A program made the translations under genes and the position numbers. Below the pieces are notes generated by a model. The model was not told where the DNA came from and searched no databases. It saw only the letters and a list, made by a program, of their open reading frames with translations. Below, one piece after another: positions 15,670-24,431 of a DNA stretch of 26,455 bases. Source of the stretch: an uncultured Clostridia bacterium (GTDB lineage: Bacteria > Bacillota > Clostridia > TANB77 > CAG-508); the NCBI GenBank assembly GCA_934180065.1, contig CAKPRA010000027.1, positions 1 to 26,455 on the forward strand, in the 5' to 3' direction. Numbering within the stretch: position 1 is the stretch's first letter; every line of letters begins with the position of its first letter.

Positions 15670-16860
15670 ATGAAAATATTAGTTTTAAATTGTGGAAGCT
15701 CATCTTTAAAATATCAATTAATTGATATGGAAAATGAAAGCGTTATAGCGAAAGGAAATTACGAAAGAATAGGTGATCCAAAAGCTTTTGTTACACATAA
15801 AGTAAATGGTGAAAAATATAGAATTGAAAATCAAGCTCCTACACATAAAGAAGCTTTGGAATTTATTATTAAACAATTAACAGAAACAGAATATGCTGTT
15901 GTAAAAAGTTTAGATGAAATAAATGCAGTAGGACATAGAGTAGTTCAAGGTGCTGAAAAATATGCAGATCCAATGCTTGTTGATGATAGTGTTGTTGCAG
16001 GAATAAAAGAAGTTGCTGACTTAGCACCTGTTCACAATATGGCTGCAGCAATGGGAATTGAAGCTTGTAGAAATTTAATGCCAGATAAACCTAATGTTGT
16101 TGTATTTGATAATGGATTTCATAAAACAATTCCTGAAGAAAGATTTTTATATCCAATACCATATCATTATTATAGAGATTATAAAATTCGTAAATATGGA
16201 TTTCATGGTACATCTCATTATTATGTATCACAAAGAGTTGCAGAAATTATGGGAAAACCAGTTGAAAGCTTAAAGACTATTGTTTGCCATATTGGGCAAG
16301 GTGCTAGTTTATGTGCTGTAGATGGAGGTAAATCTGTAGATACAAGTATGGGATTAACTCCTCTTGGTGGAATTATGATGTGTGCAAGAAGTGGAGATTT
16401 AGATCCATCAGTAGTTACATATTTAATGAAAAAAGAGAATATTACTCCTGAAAATATGGATAAAATATTAAATAAAGAATCAGGTCTTTTAGGAATTTCT
16501 GAAGTTTCTTCTGATGTTAGAGATGTTGAAGCAGCAGCTGCTGAAGGGAATGAAAAAGCTATTTTAGCTTTAAAAGCATATGATTTGAATATAGCTCAAT
16601 TTATTGCAAAATATATGGTTTCAATGGGAGGAGCTGATACAATTGTATTCACAGCTGGTGTTGGTGAAAATCAATTTAATAGAAGAGCAAGTATATGTGA
16701 AAAACTTGAATTTTTGGGTGTAAAATTAGATACCGAAAAAAATAAAATAAAAGGTGAAGAAGTAGAAATTTCTACACCAGATTCAAAAATTAAAGTTTAT
16801 GTAGTACCAACAAACGAAGAGCTTGTAATAGCTAGAGAAACTTTAAATTTGATAAAATAA
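15670..16860 (+). CDS. ackA: Acetate kinase paralogue with altered active-site surroundings
   Basis: A 396-residue protein, collinear with the preceding AckA and closely similar (same start MKILVLN and same YGFHGTSH and SGDLDPSVVTY blocks). Core residues N7, R90, H122, D147, H179 and R240 remain, but neighbouring residues differ: GHRVVQGAEKY instead of GHR-VHGGE (H93Q, G95A), PVHN for PLHN (L121V), FDNGF for FDTAF, and MMCARSGD for PMGTRSGD (G238C, T239A). Some of these line the acyl-phosphate pocket in the Methanosarcina enzyme, so substrate preference may have shifted, for example to a longer acyl phosphate; this is inference. Start: ATG at 15670 with GAAAGGAAG upstream; the open frame back to 15637 lacks family sequence. 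Probably a tandem duplication. Confidence 0.9.
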   Translation: MKILVLNCGSSSLKYQLIDMENESVIAKGNYERIGDPKAFVTHKVNGEKYRIENQAPTHKEALEFIIKQLTETEYAVVKSLDEINAVGHRVVQGAEKYADPMLVDDSVVAGIKEVADLAPVHNMAAAMGIEACRNLMPDKPNVVVFDNGFHKTIPEERFLYPIPYHYYRDYKIRKYGFHGTSHYYVSQRVAEIMGKPVESLKTIVCHIGQGASLCAVDGGKSVDTSMGLTPLGGIMMCARSGDLDPSVVTYLMKKENITPENMDKILNKESGLLGISEVSSDVRDVEAAAAEGNEKAILALKAYDLNIAQFIAKYMVSMGGADTIVFTAGVGENQFNRRASICEKLEFLGVKLDTEKNKIKGEEVEISTPDSKIKVYVVPTNEELVIARETLNLIK

Positions 16861-16882
16861 GATATACGATTTTTTTGACTGC

Positions 16883-16911
16883 TTGACAATAACGCCAAAA
16901 TGTCATAAAAT
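16883..16911 (+). promoter_or_regulatory. Promoter of the RNase P RNA gene
   Basis: TTGACA (16883-16888), a 17-bp spacer and TAAAAT (16906-16911) place the start site near 16918-16921, exactly where the P1 helix of the RNase P RNA begins. Confidence 0.8.
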
Positions 16912-16920
16912 ATTGCATAG

Positions 16921-17264
16921 AGCAAATTAAATAGTCGCGTATAGCAAGGTCGAAAGACAGCGTACGAGGAAAGTCCGGGCTCCATAGAGCAATGATGCAG
17001 GATAACGTCCTGTGAGGGAAACCTTAAGGAAAGTGCAACAGAAAATAACCGCCTAGTTTACTAGGTAAGGATGAAAAGGCGAGGTAAGAGCTCACCGCCA
17101 ATATGGTGACATATTGGGTCTGTGTAAACCCCATCTGGAGCAACACCGGGACTAGAAGGTTAAGACTGCTCGTCATCTTCTTAATCTGGTGGCTTGAGAC
17201 ATATAGTAATATATGTACTAGATAAATGACTATTCACGACAGAACCCGGCTTACAGATTTGCTT
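16921..17264 (+). ncRNA. rnpB: RNase P RNA, bacterial type A
   Basis: The catalytic RNA that removes 5' leaders from pre-tRNAs. Universal segments are present in order: GAGGAAAGTCCGGGCTCC (16966-16983), ACAGAAAATAACCGCC (17038-17053), GGTAAGGATGAAAAGGCG, GGTAAGAGCTCACCG, the GTAAACCCC L15 region that binds tRNA CCA, and ACAGAACCCGGCTTACAG (17239-17256) near the 3' end. P1 is formed by AGCAAAT (16921-16927) and ATTTGCT (17257-17263), which sets both ends; a short T-run follows. The layout is that of type A rather than the Bacillus type B. Placed between ackA and repeat C, with its own promoter. Confidence 0.95.
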
Positions 17265-17393
17265 TTAATATAACAATTATATGTGTAAACATACGTACAA
17301 ACCAATAAAATAAATTTTGTGACAGAGCAAAAATAAATTAGAATAATTCTAAAAATGTTACAATTCACAGCCAAATATTAATTTAGTAGAGTA

Positions 17394-17557
17394 GGACATG
17401 TGAATATATATATTAAAAAGAAGTGACGCGCAGTTTGGGAGCTTTTAGAAAATATCTTAACATCTCAAAACTAAAATAAAGGCTCTACCTTTCTCATACT
17501 ATTTTGTATGGGCGACCAGCAAGGAACGAATTTTAATATATATATTCATATGTCCGG
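17394..17557 (-). repeat. Intergenic repeat C: single unit
   Basis: A 164-bp single unit, RNA-like sense on the minus strand, with both arms: GGACATGTGAATATATATAT... at 17394 and its complement (one mismatch) ending in TGTCCGG at 17557. Core blocks CAGTTTGGGAGCTTTTAG and GGGCGACCAGCAAGGAACG are kept. The AATTTAGTAGAGTA flank at the left matches the corresponding flank of copy B over more than 12 bases. The hairpin CATAC/GTATG is perfect here. Lies between rnpB and the CotS-like gene, ending about 80 bp before the latter. Confidence 0.9.
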
Positions 17558-17636
17558 TTAAAAAAATATGGCTGTAAATAATAACATAAAAATTATTATA
17601 ACTTATTTTAGCTCTGTTTTTTTTAGGAGAATAATA

Positions 17637-18656
17637 ATGATAGAGAATACGGTTTTTTCAATAGACGAAATAAAAAGTCAAGTTTTGAAGAATTACAATA
17701 TAGTAATAAATCTTGTTGAACACGAAGATAGGGGAAGTGCCAATATTTTTTATGTAACAGATGTAGAAAATAATAAATATGTTTTTAAGGAATTTGAATC
17801 TAGATGTACAGAAGAGAAGATTTCTCAGGAAGCTGAAATAATATATTTTCTGAAAGAAAAAGGATTTTGTGTTCCTGAATATATTAAAACTGTAGATGGA
17901 AAGTTTTATTTTAAGTGTAAAGACAGAATAATTATTTTAATGAAATATATATATGGATATACTAAAAATCCAAATACTGGTACATATCAGCAAATTATGG
18001 AGTGCGCTAATTTGCATGGAAAAGTTACAAAAGCTCTAGAAAGTTATGAAAAATTAGAAATCGTAGATATAAAAAAATGGTATAGTAAATCATGTATTAT
18101 AAAGGCTAGAAATAAATATAACGAATTAATTGAAAGGCTGGGCTCTTCAGCACTTGAACAAAAAATAAAAGCTGATCTTCAATATAAACTTAATTTATTA
18201 AATGAATTAGATAAATTTAATCTAGAAGATATGCAATACATGACATTAAAAAATTGTCATGGAGATTTCAGTATTATGCAGTTTATTTATGATAATGAAA
18301 AAATAAAGGCTATTATTGATTTTGAAAGAGCAAAATATATGCCTATATCATGGGAAATAATAAGAGCATATACACACATGGATATGAAATGCTCTGACGG
18401 GAATGTGGATATTGGAAATCTATGTGATTATGTTAAGATTATGATGGAGTATATTGAGCTTAATAAGTATGATTTGAAATTTATGCCCTATATATATGTA
18501 TTTAAATTGGCTACAAGTTCATATGGATATGAAGAATATATAAATAATAGTGAATTAACGGATTTATTAGAGTTTGGATTTTGGAGAACTAAAATTTGTA
18601 AAAATATATATGATAACCTAAAAAAAATAGAGCATAATTTGGTTGAATTGTGCTGA
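17637..18656 (+). CDS. CotS-like spore kinase / aminoglycoside phosphotransferase-fold protein
   Basis: A 339-residue protein of the kinase-like APH fold, closest in look to the CotS/CotI/YutH spore coat family. The N-lobe shows GSANIFYVTD and NKYVFKEF (about 33-53, likely ATP-binding Lys in VFKEF); the Brenner motif is CHGDFSIMQF (207-216) with catalytic D210; the metal-binding DFE is IIDFERAKY (226-234). The usual Asn five residues after the catalytic Asp (HGDxxxxN) is Gln215 here. Start: ATG at 17637 with TTTAGGAGAATAATA; the open frame from 17568 begins at the repeat edge and has no ribosome binding site. Role by family: spore coat assembly or phosphorylation of a small molecule; the substrate is unknown. 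Confidence 0.75.
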   Translation: MIENTVFSIDEIKSQVLKNYNIVINLVEHEDRGSANIFYVTDVENNKYVFKEFESRCTEEKISQEAEIIYFLKEKGFCVPEYIKTVDGKFYFKCKDRIIILMKYIYGYTKNPNTGTYQQIMECANLHGKVTKALESYEKLEIVDIKKWYSKSCIIKARNKYNELIERLGSSALEQKIKADLQYKLNLLNELDKFNLEDMQYMTLKNCHGDFSIMQFIYDNEKIKAIIDFERAKYMPISWEIIRAYTHMDMKCSDGNVDIGNLCDYVKIMMEYIELNKYDLKFMPYIYVFKLATSSYGYEEYINNSELTDLLEFGFWRTKICKNIYDNLKKIEHNLVELC

Positions 18657-18677
18657 TAGTTTTGATAAAATTACAAC

Positions 18678-18704
18678 AATAATTATTTAATTATTAATTT
18701 TTTT
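18678..18704 (+). terminator. Possible weak terminator
   Basis: A 7-bp AT-only stem (AATAATT 18678-18684 with AATTATT 18689-18695) is followed by a T-run (18698-18704), between the CotS-like gene and the PstS-like gene. Weak stem, so uncertain. Confidence 0.3.
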
Positions 18705-18721
18705 ACGAGGGGGATAATTTT

Positions 18722-19657
18722 ATGAAAAAAAGTTTAAAAATTGTTATTACTATTTTGGTAATGCTAATTATAGTTGGAGGTTGCATTTTTGCGTATTTTA
18801 AATTTGGCAAAAAAGATAACAAAAGTGGCGAAGAGCAAATTTCAACAGAAGCAATTTTTTCAAAGGCAGATATGCCAAGAGTTGATGCTTCACTAGCAAC
18901 TCAACCATTGGTTTCAGCAATGGTTAAAAACTTTACTGCTGGCCAAATGACAGAAAGTGATTTAAATTATACTAATACACATCCAGGATATGTAAAATTA
19001 ATAAATGGAGAAGCTGATTTAATTGTTGTTACTGAACCTTCTGAAGAAGAGCTTAAATTAGCAAAAGAAAAAGGGGTCGAATTAGAAGTAATTCCAGTTG
19101 TTAAAGAAGGATTTGTTTTTTATGTAAATGGAAATAATAAAGTTGATAGTTTAACTTTAGACCAAATTGAAAGTATTTATGCTGGAGAGATTAAAAATTG
19201 GTCTGAAGTTGGAGGAGATAATGAAGAAATTATACCATATCAAAGACCAGTAAATTCAGGAAGTCAAACAGGTATACTATCATTAGTAATGAAAAATAAA
19301 AAATTAATGAATCCTTTAAATAATGTAATTGAAACAATGGAAGGCATTATAAAAACTGTTGCAAATTATGCTAATGGAAAAGGAGCAATGGGATATTCAT
19401 ATTATTATTATGCAACTGCTATGTATGATTTAACAGATGAAAATTCTCAGGATAGAATAAAATTATTAGGAGTAAATGGTGTAAAACCATCATATGATAC
19501 TATAAAAGATGGTTCATATCCAATTCAAACTGCTTATTATATTGTAATAAATAAAAATGAGCCAGAAGGAAGCAAAACTCGTGAACTAGTTAAAGCAATG
19601 TTATCTGCAAGAGGACAAAATGTTGCTAAAGATGCTGGATATGTTCCAGTAAAATAA
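18722..19657 (+). CDS. PstS-like substrate-binding protein, membrane-anchored
   Basis: A 311-residue extracytoplasmic binding protein. The N-terminal hydrophobic segment (5-27) contains VGGC with Cys21, which could be a lipobox, but hydrophobicity continues past the Cys, so a plain membrane anchor is also possible. The mature part has the type-2 periplasmic-binding (PstS-like) pattern: SLATQPLVSAM (57-67), GEADLIVVTEPSEEE (96-110), VIPVVKEGFVFYVN (123-136), LTLDQIESIYAGEIKNWSEVGG (145-165) and the ligand loop RPVNSGSQTG (175-184). No pstC, pstA or pstB is nearby; instead the stop codon is 13 bp before a cell-wall amidase gene. It may bind phosphate or another anion, or act as a sensor for the wall enzyme; that is inference. 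ACGAGGGGGATAATTTT precedes the ATG. Confidence 0.85.
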   Translation: MKKSLKIVITILVMLIIVGGCIFAYFKFGKKDNKSGEEQISTEAIFSKADMPRVDASLATQPLVSAMVKNFTAGQMTESDLNYTNTHPGYVKLINGEADLIVVTEPSEEELKLAKEKGVELEVIPVVKEGFVFYVNGNNKVDSLTLDQIESIYAGEIKNWSEVGGDNEEIIPYQRPVNSGSQTGILSLVMKNKKLMNPLNNVIETMEGIIKTVANYANGKGAMGYSYYYYATAMYDLTDENSQDRIKLLGVNGVKPSYDTIKDGSYPIQTAYYIVINKNEPEGSKTRELVKAMLSARGQNVAKDAGYVPVK

Positions 19658-19670
19658 TGAGAGGTATTTT

Positions 19671-21881
19671 ATGAGTCAAGAAAATATTGAGAATAAAAAT
19701 ATGGATAATAATCTAAATAAAAATGTTAATCAAAATGACAAGAAAAATAATTCAAAAAAGGACCATTTTACAAGAAATTTGGTAATTTTTCTTATTATAT
19801 TTGCACTTATATGTGTTGGAATTACAGTTTTTTTGATAATAAAAAATAATAATGTAAAAGATTCAAAAAATGATGTTAATATAGCTAAAACTGAGGTAAA
19901 AAATAATATTACAAGTGATGGATTAGGATTATCTTCTAGATATGAAACATACAAAGAAAATCCTATTAAAATAAGCAAAGTATATATTAAAAAGCCAAAT
20001 GATAATTCTGAATACAGAGAGTTTGGTTGTAACTATATTCAAATTGATGGTTTAGCTAATGAGGAAATTGAAAGCAAAATAAACAATAAAATTAAAGATG
20101 AAATTACATCATGGTATGATTCTACAAAAAAACAAGAAATAATAACAAATTGTACAGCAAATTTTGGTAATGTTATTTCCATAATATCTACTAAATATCA
20201 AGATGATAAAATGGAGCATAAGACATTTAATATAAATTTAAATAATGGTGAAGAAATTAAATTTAATGACTTATTTACAAATACAGCTCCAATGAAAAAC
20301 ATCTTAAATAAGTCTGTATCAGATTCATTAATTTTAGACTTGACAGAAGGATATCAAGAAGAGCTTGATGAAGTTACAGATAATCCAGAAATGTCTGAAT
20401 ACATAAGAGAAGACATAACTCCTGAAAGAGAAGAAATGATAAAAAATGTTGAAAGTACAGTGTTTAAGTATTTAGCTTTTTACAACAATGGAGGAGAGTT
20501 TGTATTTAGTTTTTCGCCTAGATGTGCATATATTTATAAAGATGATGATGTAATTAAAATACCTATGTACAGTTATTATAATAATATAGCTATTTATAAT
20601 AGATATAAAAATAACTCAAATATATATGATGGTCAGTATGAAAAAAAATTAGACCCAATATATAATGAAAATATTTATGTATTTACTTCAACAAATGATA
20701 TTAATGTTGAAAGAGATATACTTTTGACTGAAGCAGGAAATGTTGATTATTTTAATTTATACAAAATAGATGAAAATAATTTAGCATATATTAGAATAGC
20801 TAATAATTATTTTTCTGATGATACTGAAAAATTATGGAATGCAATTGAAATTGCTAAGACTAAAATTGAGAAATACAAAAATAATGATAATAATAAAGCT
20901 AAATTTATATGTATGCTTATAAATATCGATGAAGAGCTTTCAATGGAAATTAATGAGTATACTACTAATGGTAATAAAAATGAATTTTATAATAATATAG
21001 TAAATTATTTCCAAAGAGGTGGATTTGAATTTTATGTTGATCCGGCTGAAGAATATGGAAAGAAACTTTTTAATAATCAGAAAGTTGAATATAAAAGTAA
21101 TTCAAGTTATAAAAATGCTGATTTAAACTATAAATATGATAAATCAAGTAAAAAATGGAAAAATGAATCAGAGAAAACAGAGCAAAAAGATAACAGCAAC
21201 AATAATGATAATAATGTAAATAAAGAAAATAATACAGAAATAACAACAACTAGCAATAATAAAGTTATTGTAATAGATCCAGGTCATCAAACAAAAGGAA
21301 ATTCCGCAAAAGAGCCTATTGGCCCAGGAGCATCTGAAACAAAAGCAAAGGTTACCGGTGGAGCTACAGGAGTGGCAACTGGTCAAACAGAGTATAACTT
21401 GAACCTGGTAGTAAGTTTAAAATTGAAAAAAGAGCTTGAATCTAAAGGCTATAAAGTCATTATGACAAGAACTACAAATGATGTAGACATAAGCAATAGT
21501 GAGAGAGCAAAAATTGCAAATAATGCTAATGCTGCAGCATTTATTAGAATTCATGCAAATTCAGCTGAATCTAGTACTGCAAAGGGTGTTTTAACAATGT
21601 GCCAAACACAAAACAATAAATATAATGGAAATTTAGCTGATACAAGTTATAAATTATCTAAATCAGTTCTTGACGGTATAGTTAAAACAACAGGAGCTCA
21701 GAATAAAGGTGTTACAAGAACTGACGATATGAGCGGAATTAATTGGTGCACAGTTCCAACAACAATTGTTGAAATGGGATTTTTAAGTAATACCGAAGAA
21801 GACAAATTACTTGCTTCTGATGAATATCAAAACAAAATTGTTGCAGGAATAGTTAATGGATTAGATCAATTTTTAAATTAA
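19671..21881 (+). CDS. Membrane-anchored N-acetylmuramoyl-L-alanine amidase with N-terminal DUF4163/DUF3298-like region
   Basis: A 736-residue protein. A polar N-terminus (1-34, Asn/Lys-rich) precedes one membrane segment (about 36-59). Residues about 90-300 resemble the DUF4163/DUF3298 module (GLANEEIESKINNKIKDE, then FNINLNNGEEIKFNDLF) found in PdaC-type wall enzymes. A middle region (300-490) is unrecognised. An Asn-rich linker (about 500-530) leads to an Amidase_3 catalytic domain (531-736) with Zn ligands H539 (DPGHQ), E574 (QTEYNLN), H628 (RIHAN) and catalytic E701 (VEMGF). It cleaves the amide between N-acetylmuramic acid and the stem peptide. Co-transcribed with the PstS-like gene (13-bp gap, GAGAGGTATTTT before the ATG). 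Ends at a strong terminator. Could act in vegetative wall turnover or sporulation; the sequence does not decide. Confidence 0.88.
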   Translation: MSQENIENKNMDNNLNKNVNQNDKKNNSKKDHFTRNLVIFLIIFALICVGITVFLIIKNNNVKDSKNDVNIAKTEVKNNITSDGLGLSSRYETYKENPIKISKVYIKKPNDNSEYREFGCNYIQIDGLANEEIESKINNKIKDEITSWYDSTKKQEIITNCTANFGNVISIISTKYQDDKMEHKTFNINLNNGEEIKFNDLFTNTAPMKNILNKSVSDSLILDLTEGYQEELDEVTDNPEMSEYIREDITPEREEMIKNVESTVFKYLAFYNNGGEFVFSFSPRCAYIYKDDDVIKIPMYSYYNNIAIYNRYKNNSNIYDGQYEKKLDPIYNENIYVFTSTNDINVERDILLTEAGNVDYFNLYKIDENNLAYIRIANNYFSDDTEKLWNAIEIAKTKIEKYKNNDNNKAKFICMLINIDEELSMEINEYTTNGNKNEFYNNIVNYFQRGGFEFYVDPAEEYGKKLFNNQKVEYKSNSSYKNADLNYKYDKSSKKWKNESEKTEQKDNSNNNDNNVNKENNTEITTTSNNKVIVIDPGHQTKGNSAKEPIGPGASETKAKVTGGATGVATGQTEYNLNLVVSLKLKKELESKGYKVIMTRTTNDVDISNSERAKIANNANAAAFIRIHANSAESSTAKGVLTMCQTQNNKYNGNLADTSYKLSKSVLDGIVKTTGAQNKGVTRTDDMSGINWCTVPTTIVEMGFLSNTEEDKLLASDEYQNKIVAGIVNGLDQFLN

Positions 21882-21890
21882 AAAATGTAG

Positions 21891-22058
21891 TTATTTTAAG
21901 AAAAATAAAGAATAATTTGTAAATAATAATTGAAATATACCAAGGAGGCAAGAAGTTATGCCTCCTTGTTTGTTTTTATTGTTTTTAAATTCATATATTG
22001 AATAACTAATAGAATATATAAAAATATATATTGTTAAAATACAAACAAAAACTTTCAT
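21891..22058 (-). CDS. Small two-helix membrane protein, possible GerD-subunit-type gene of the ger operon
   Basis: A 55-residue ORF, ATG at 22058 and TAA at 21893-21891. It starts 14 nt after the gerC stop codon, with AAGGAG six bases before the ATG, so it reads as the fourth gene of the operon. It begins MKVFVCILTIYIFIYSISYS, a hydrophobic helix (3-22), followed by a charged loop EFKNNKNKQGG (23-33) and a second hydrophobic stretch (34-54). This two-helix layout with a short Lys/Asn/Gly loop is like the small D-subunit proteins reported in Bacillus gerA-type operons. The oddity is that its middle codons run through the terminator hairpin of the convergent amidase gene (21941-21968). Family assignment is inference; a chance ORF cannot be excluded. 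Confidence 0.55.
   Translation of the reverse strand: MKVFVCILTIYIFIYSISYSIYEFKNNKNKQGGITSCLLGIFQLLFTNYSLFFLK
21941..21977 (+). terminator. Strong intrinsic terminator after the amidase gene
   Basis: CAAGGAGGC (21941-21949) pairs perfectly with GCCTCCTTG (21960-21968) around a 10-nt loop, then TTTGTTTTT. It lies 60 bp after the amidase stop and inside the small minus-strand ORF. The stem happens to contain Shine-Dalgarno-like AAGGAGG. Confidence 0.85.
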
Positions 22059-22072
22059 TATAATCTCCTTAT

Positions 22073-23305
22073 TTATGATTTGGTAAATGTATTTCCAGAT
22101 TTCACAATAACATTGACATTTACATTAAAAAACGAATTTTTATATTTTTCTAACCAATTTGAATCATACCATTCATTAAGAGTTACATAGTTGGTTACAA
22201 CATATTTTCCAAATCCACATATATCAGAATTATATTCTTTTGCAGTTTTATATAAATATGTTGAAATTTTATCTGATATATATTTTTCAGCATATTTTTG
22301 AATTAAAGATAATGCTTCTTCAGAGCTATATGATGTATTTTCGTCTAAAGATAATCCATAAGCAACCAAAGAGGTTTCAACATTAATTAATGGTGATGAG
22401 TTTATCAATGAAACAGATATCTTTGGGCTCTTTTCTGATGTTAAAAGTAAATCTAAATAATTACCACTTTTAAAGGGACTTGGTATAGATAATCTACATT
22501 CTTTTAAGTCATTGTTAACAATTGAATGACATATTGTATCAAGTCCAGTGAGCTCTCCAACAAATTTATCTCCATGGAAAACCGCTATACCTAAATTATC
22601 TATTAAGTCAGTATCTTCTATTGGATTTTCTCCAGCTGTATAATTGGCATTTATTTTAACACTACTATTATTTGTACTTGATGGAGTAATATCACCTAAA
22701 AGAGCATATGCTTGTGAATAGGTATCTTTCATTCTTGAATAGAATTCAGATAATGTAACATAAACAATATAGCTTGTATAATTAGAAGCTTTTAAGGATG
22801 ATTCATAATATCTGGCAGTTAAGCTTTCAAGTGCTGGATTAACATTTGCAATATAATCTTTAGCTCTGCATTTAGTTATTATCATATTGCAATTTGATTT
22901 AAGCTCTGTATTATCTAAAAATGTATCTAAATATTTAGAAATACCATTATAAGCTAATTTTTCTGAAATAAGAATTACTTGACAATGCGATAAATTAGCT
23001 TTTTTACTAATATGATTATTAATTAAAGATATTCCAGAATTTATAGAGCTACATTTTACGGTTGTATTTGTAGTTTCTTTTGATTGAGATGATGCTCCAG
23101 CTGATTCTCCTTTTGAAGAGCCTTTTAATCCTGATGAAGCAAATTGGAATGTGAGTTCTAGTTCATCATTTTCAGAAATATCTAAACCAATTGCGACAAC
23201 ATAGGCTAATTCCTCAATTCCTTTTGCATCATAACATCCTGTGAAATTCATTAAAATTGTTACTAACATTAATAAAATGGTAAATGTTTTAAAAATTCTT
23301 TTCAT
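22073..23305 (-). CDS. gerC: Ger(x)C-family germination lipoprotein
   Basis: A 410-residue lipoprotein, the C subunit of a GerA-type germinant receptor in the spore inner membrane. The signal peptide ends in NFTGC with the lipidated Cys at residue 24, followed by the family opening YDAKGIEELAYVVAIGLD. The long soluble part fits the three-domain GerC fold; length is typical. Start: ATG at 23305, with AAAGGG at 23318-23313 as ribosome binding site; an in-frame TTG at 23320 would overlap that site. It lies 21 bp after gerB. Its stop is 14 bp before the start of a small membrane-protein ORF. Confidence 0.9.
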   Translation of the reverse strand: MKRIFKTFTILLMLVTILMNFTGCYDAKGIEELAYVVAIGLDISENDELELTFQFASSGLKGSSKGESAGASSQSKETTNTTVKCSSINSGISLINNHISKKANLSHCQVILISEKLAYNGISKYLDTFLDNTELKSNCNMIITKCRAKDYIANVNPALESLTARYYESSLKASNYTSYIVYVTLSEFYSRMKDTYSQAYALLGDITPSSTNNSSVKINANYTAGENPIEDTDLIDNLGIAVFHGDKFVGELTGLDTICHSIVNNDLKECRLSIPSPFKSGNYLDLLLTSEKSPKISVSLINSSPLINVETSLVAYGLSLDENTSYSSEEALSLIQKYAEKYISDKISTYLYKTAKEYNSDICGFGKYVVTNYVTLNEWYDSNWLEKYKNSFFNVNVNVIVKSGNTFTKS

Positions 23306-23326
23306 ATTTTTCCCTTTCAAAACCTA

Positions 23327-24430
23327 TTAAGTAGTATTATTTTCTTGTAGTATAGACCTGTTTTTTATATTTCCAATAATTAATATTAGTGGATTAAACA
23401 TAAAAATAAAAATTATTAAAGCATATTTCAGAACATTTTCAACAGTACTTATCGATTGAGAATAATTCTGAGCAATCATAGAAATTCCAAGAAGAATTGA
23501 TGACATACTGTAATTAACAGAATTGATATCTTCAAATGCACTTAATTTTTTTATTATATATAATATAAAAAATAAATCTATACTTATATAAGCTATAACT
23601 GATAATATCCAAAAAAGTACAAATAAAGTGTTTGCACCTTGTATGAAATTATCGTAATTTATAAGAAGTGTTAATAAATATGGTGACATACTTTCATTTT
23701 TGTCAACAACAAAAGAAAATATTAGAAGTAAGCATGAAATACTTAGTAATAGGTAAAATGCTGATATTGATAGTGATATTAAAGTAATCTTTTTAAAATC
23801 TTTATTATTTTTTAATAATGGTGGTAGTAAAAAAATAAAACCAAGTCCAACTAGTGCATATATATTTGAAATTCCAAGTAAAAATGTTTCATTAAATCCA
23901 TAACCTAGAATTGGAAAAAGCCTTTGTATAACAAAATCTCTTGCAGGTGATAGCAATATTATCAATAGGCTTAAAAATATTATTGGAGCAATAAATAAAG
24001 TTGCTTTTGCGATAACTTTTATTCCAAATTTATTGGCTAAACATGCCCCTGCTATTAAGAATAACATAATAAATATGATAGGCGATTGATTAAAATAAAT
24101 CATTTTTAGAGTTTCAGAAAAATTTCTAATTACTATAGAAAGCATTGATATTATAAATAAAATATATAAAATTCCAACAATATTTTTTAAGTTTTTTCCA
24201 CCAACAAATTCACTTACATCTATAATGTCTTTTCCAGGAAATTTTTTAAATAGTTTTGCCATGAATAGTATAAATATAAAAGCAATAATTATTACATAAA
24301 TAGTGTTTAGCCAAGCAGAAGATCCAGTTGTAGATATTATTGATTTAGGTAAATTTAATATGATTTTATTAGCTACAATTATTGATAAAATGGCTATTGC
24401 TTCAATATTTTCTAATTTTAAAATTTTCAT
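23327..24430 (-). CDS. gerB: GerB-family germination permease-like protein
   Basis: A 367-residue integral membrane protein, the B subunit of the germinant receptor, related to APC-superfamily amino-acid transporters. About ten hydrophobic segments span the whole length, starting with EAIAILSIIVANKIILNLP. B subunits help determine which nutrient is sensed; the ligand cannot be read from the sequence. The ATG at 24430 lies one base beyond the gerA stop codon, and its ribosome binding site (GGAGGG, 24447-24442) is inside the end of gerA, so translation is probably coupled. Confidence 0.88.
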   Translation of the reverse strand: MKILKLENIEAIAILSIIVANKIILNLPKSIISTTGSSAWLNTIYVIIIAFIFILFMAKLFKKFPGKDIIDVSEFVGGKNLKNIVGILYILFIISMLSIVIRNFSETLKMIYFNQSPIIFIMLFLIAGACLANKFGIKVIAKATLFIAPIIFLSLLIILLSPARDFVIQRLFPILGYGFNETFLLGISNIYALVGLGFIFLLPPLLKNNKDFKKITLISLSISAFYLLLSISCLLLIFSFVVDKNESMSPYLLTLLINYDNFIQGANTLFVLFWILSVIAYISIDLFFILYIIKKLSAFEDINSVNYSMSSILLGISMIAQNYSQSISTVENVLKYALIIFIFMFNPLILIIGNIKNRSILQENNTT

Positions 24431-24431
24431 G

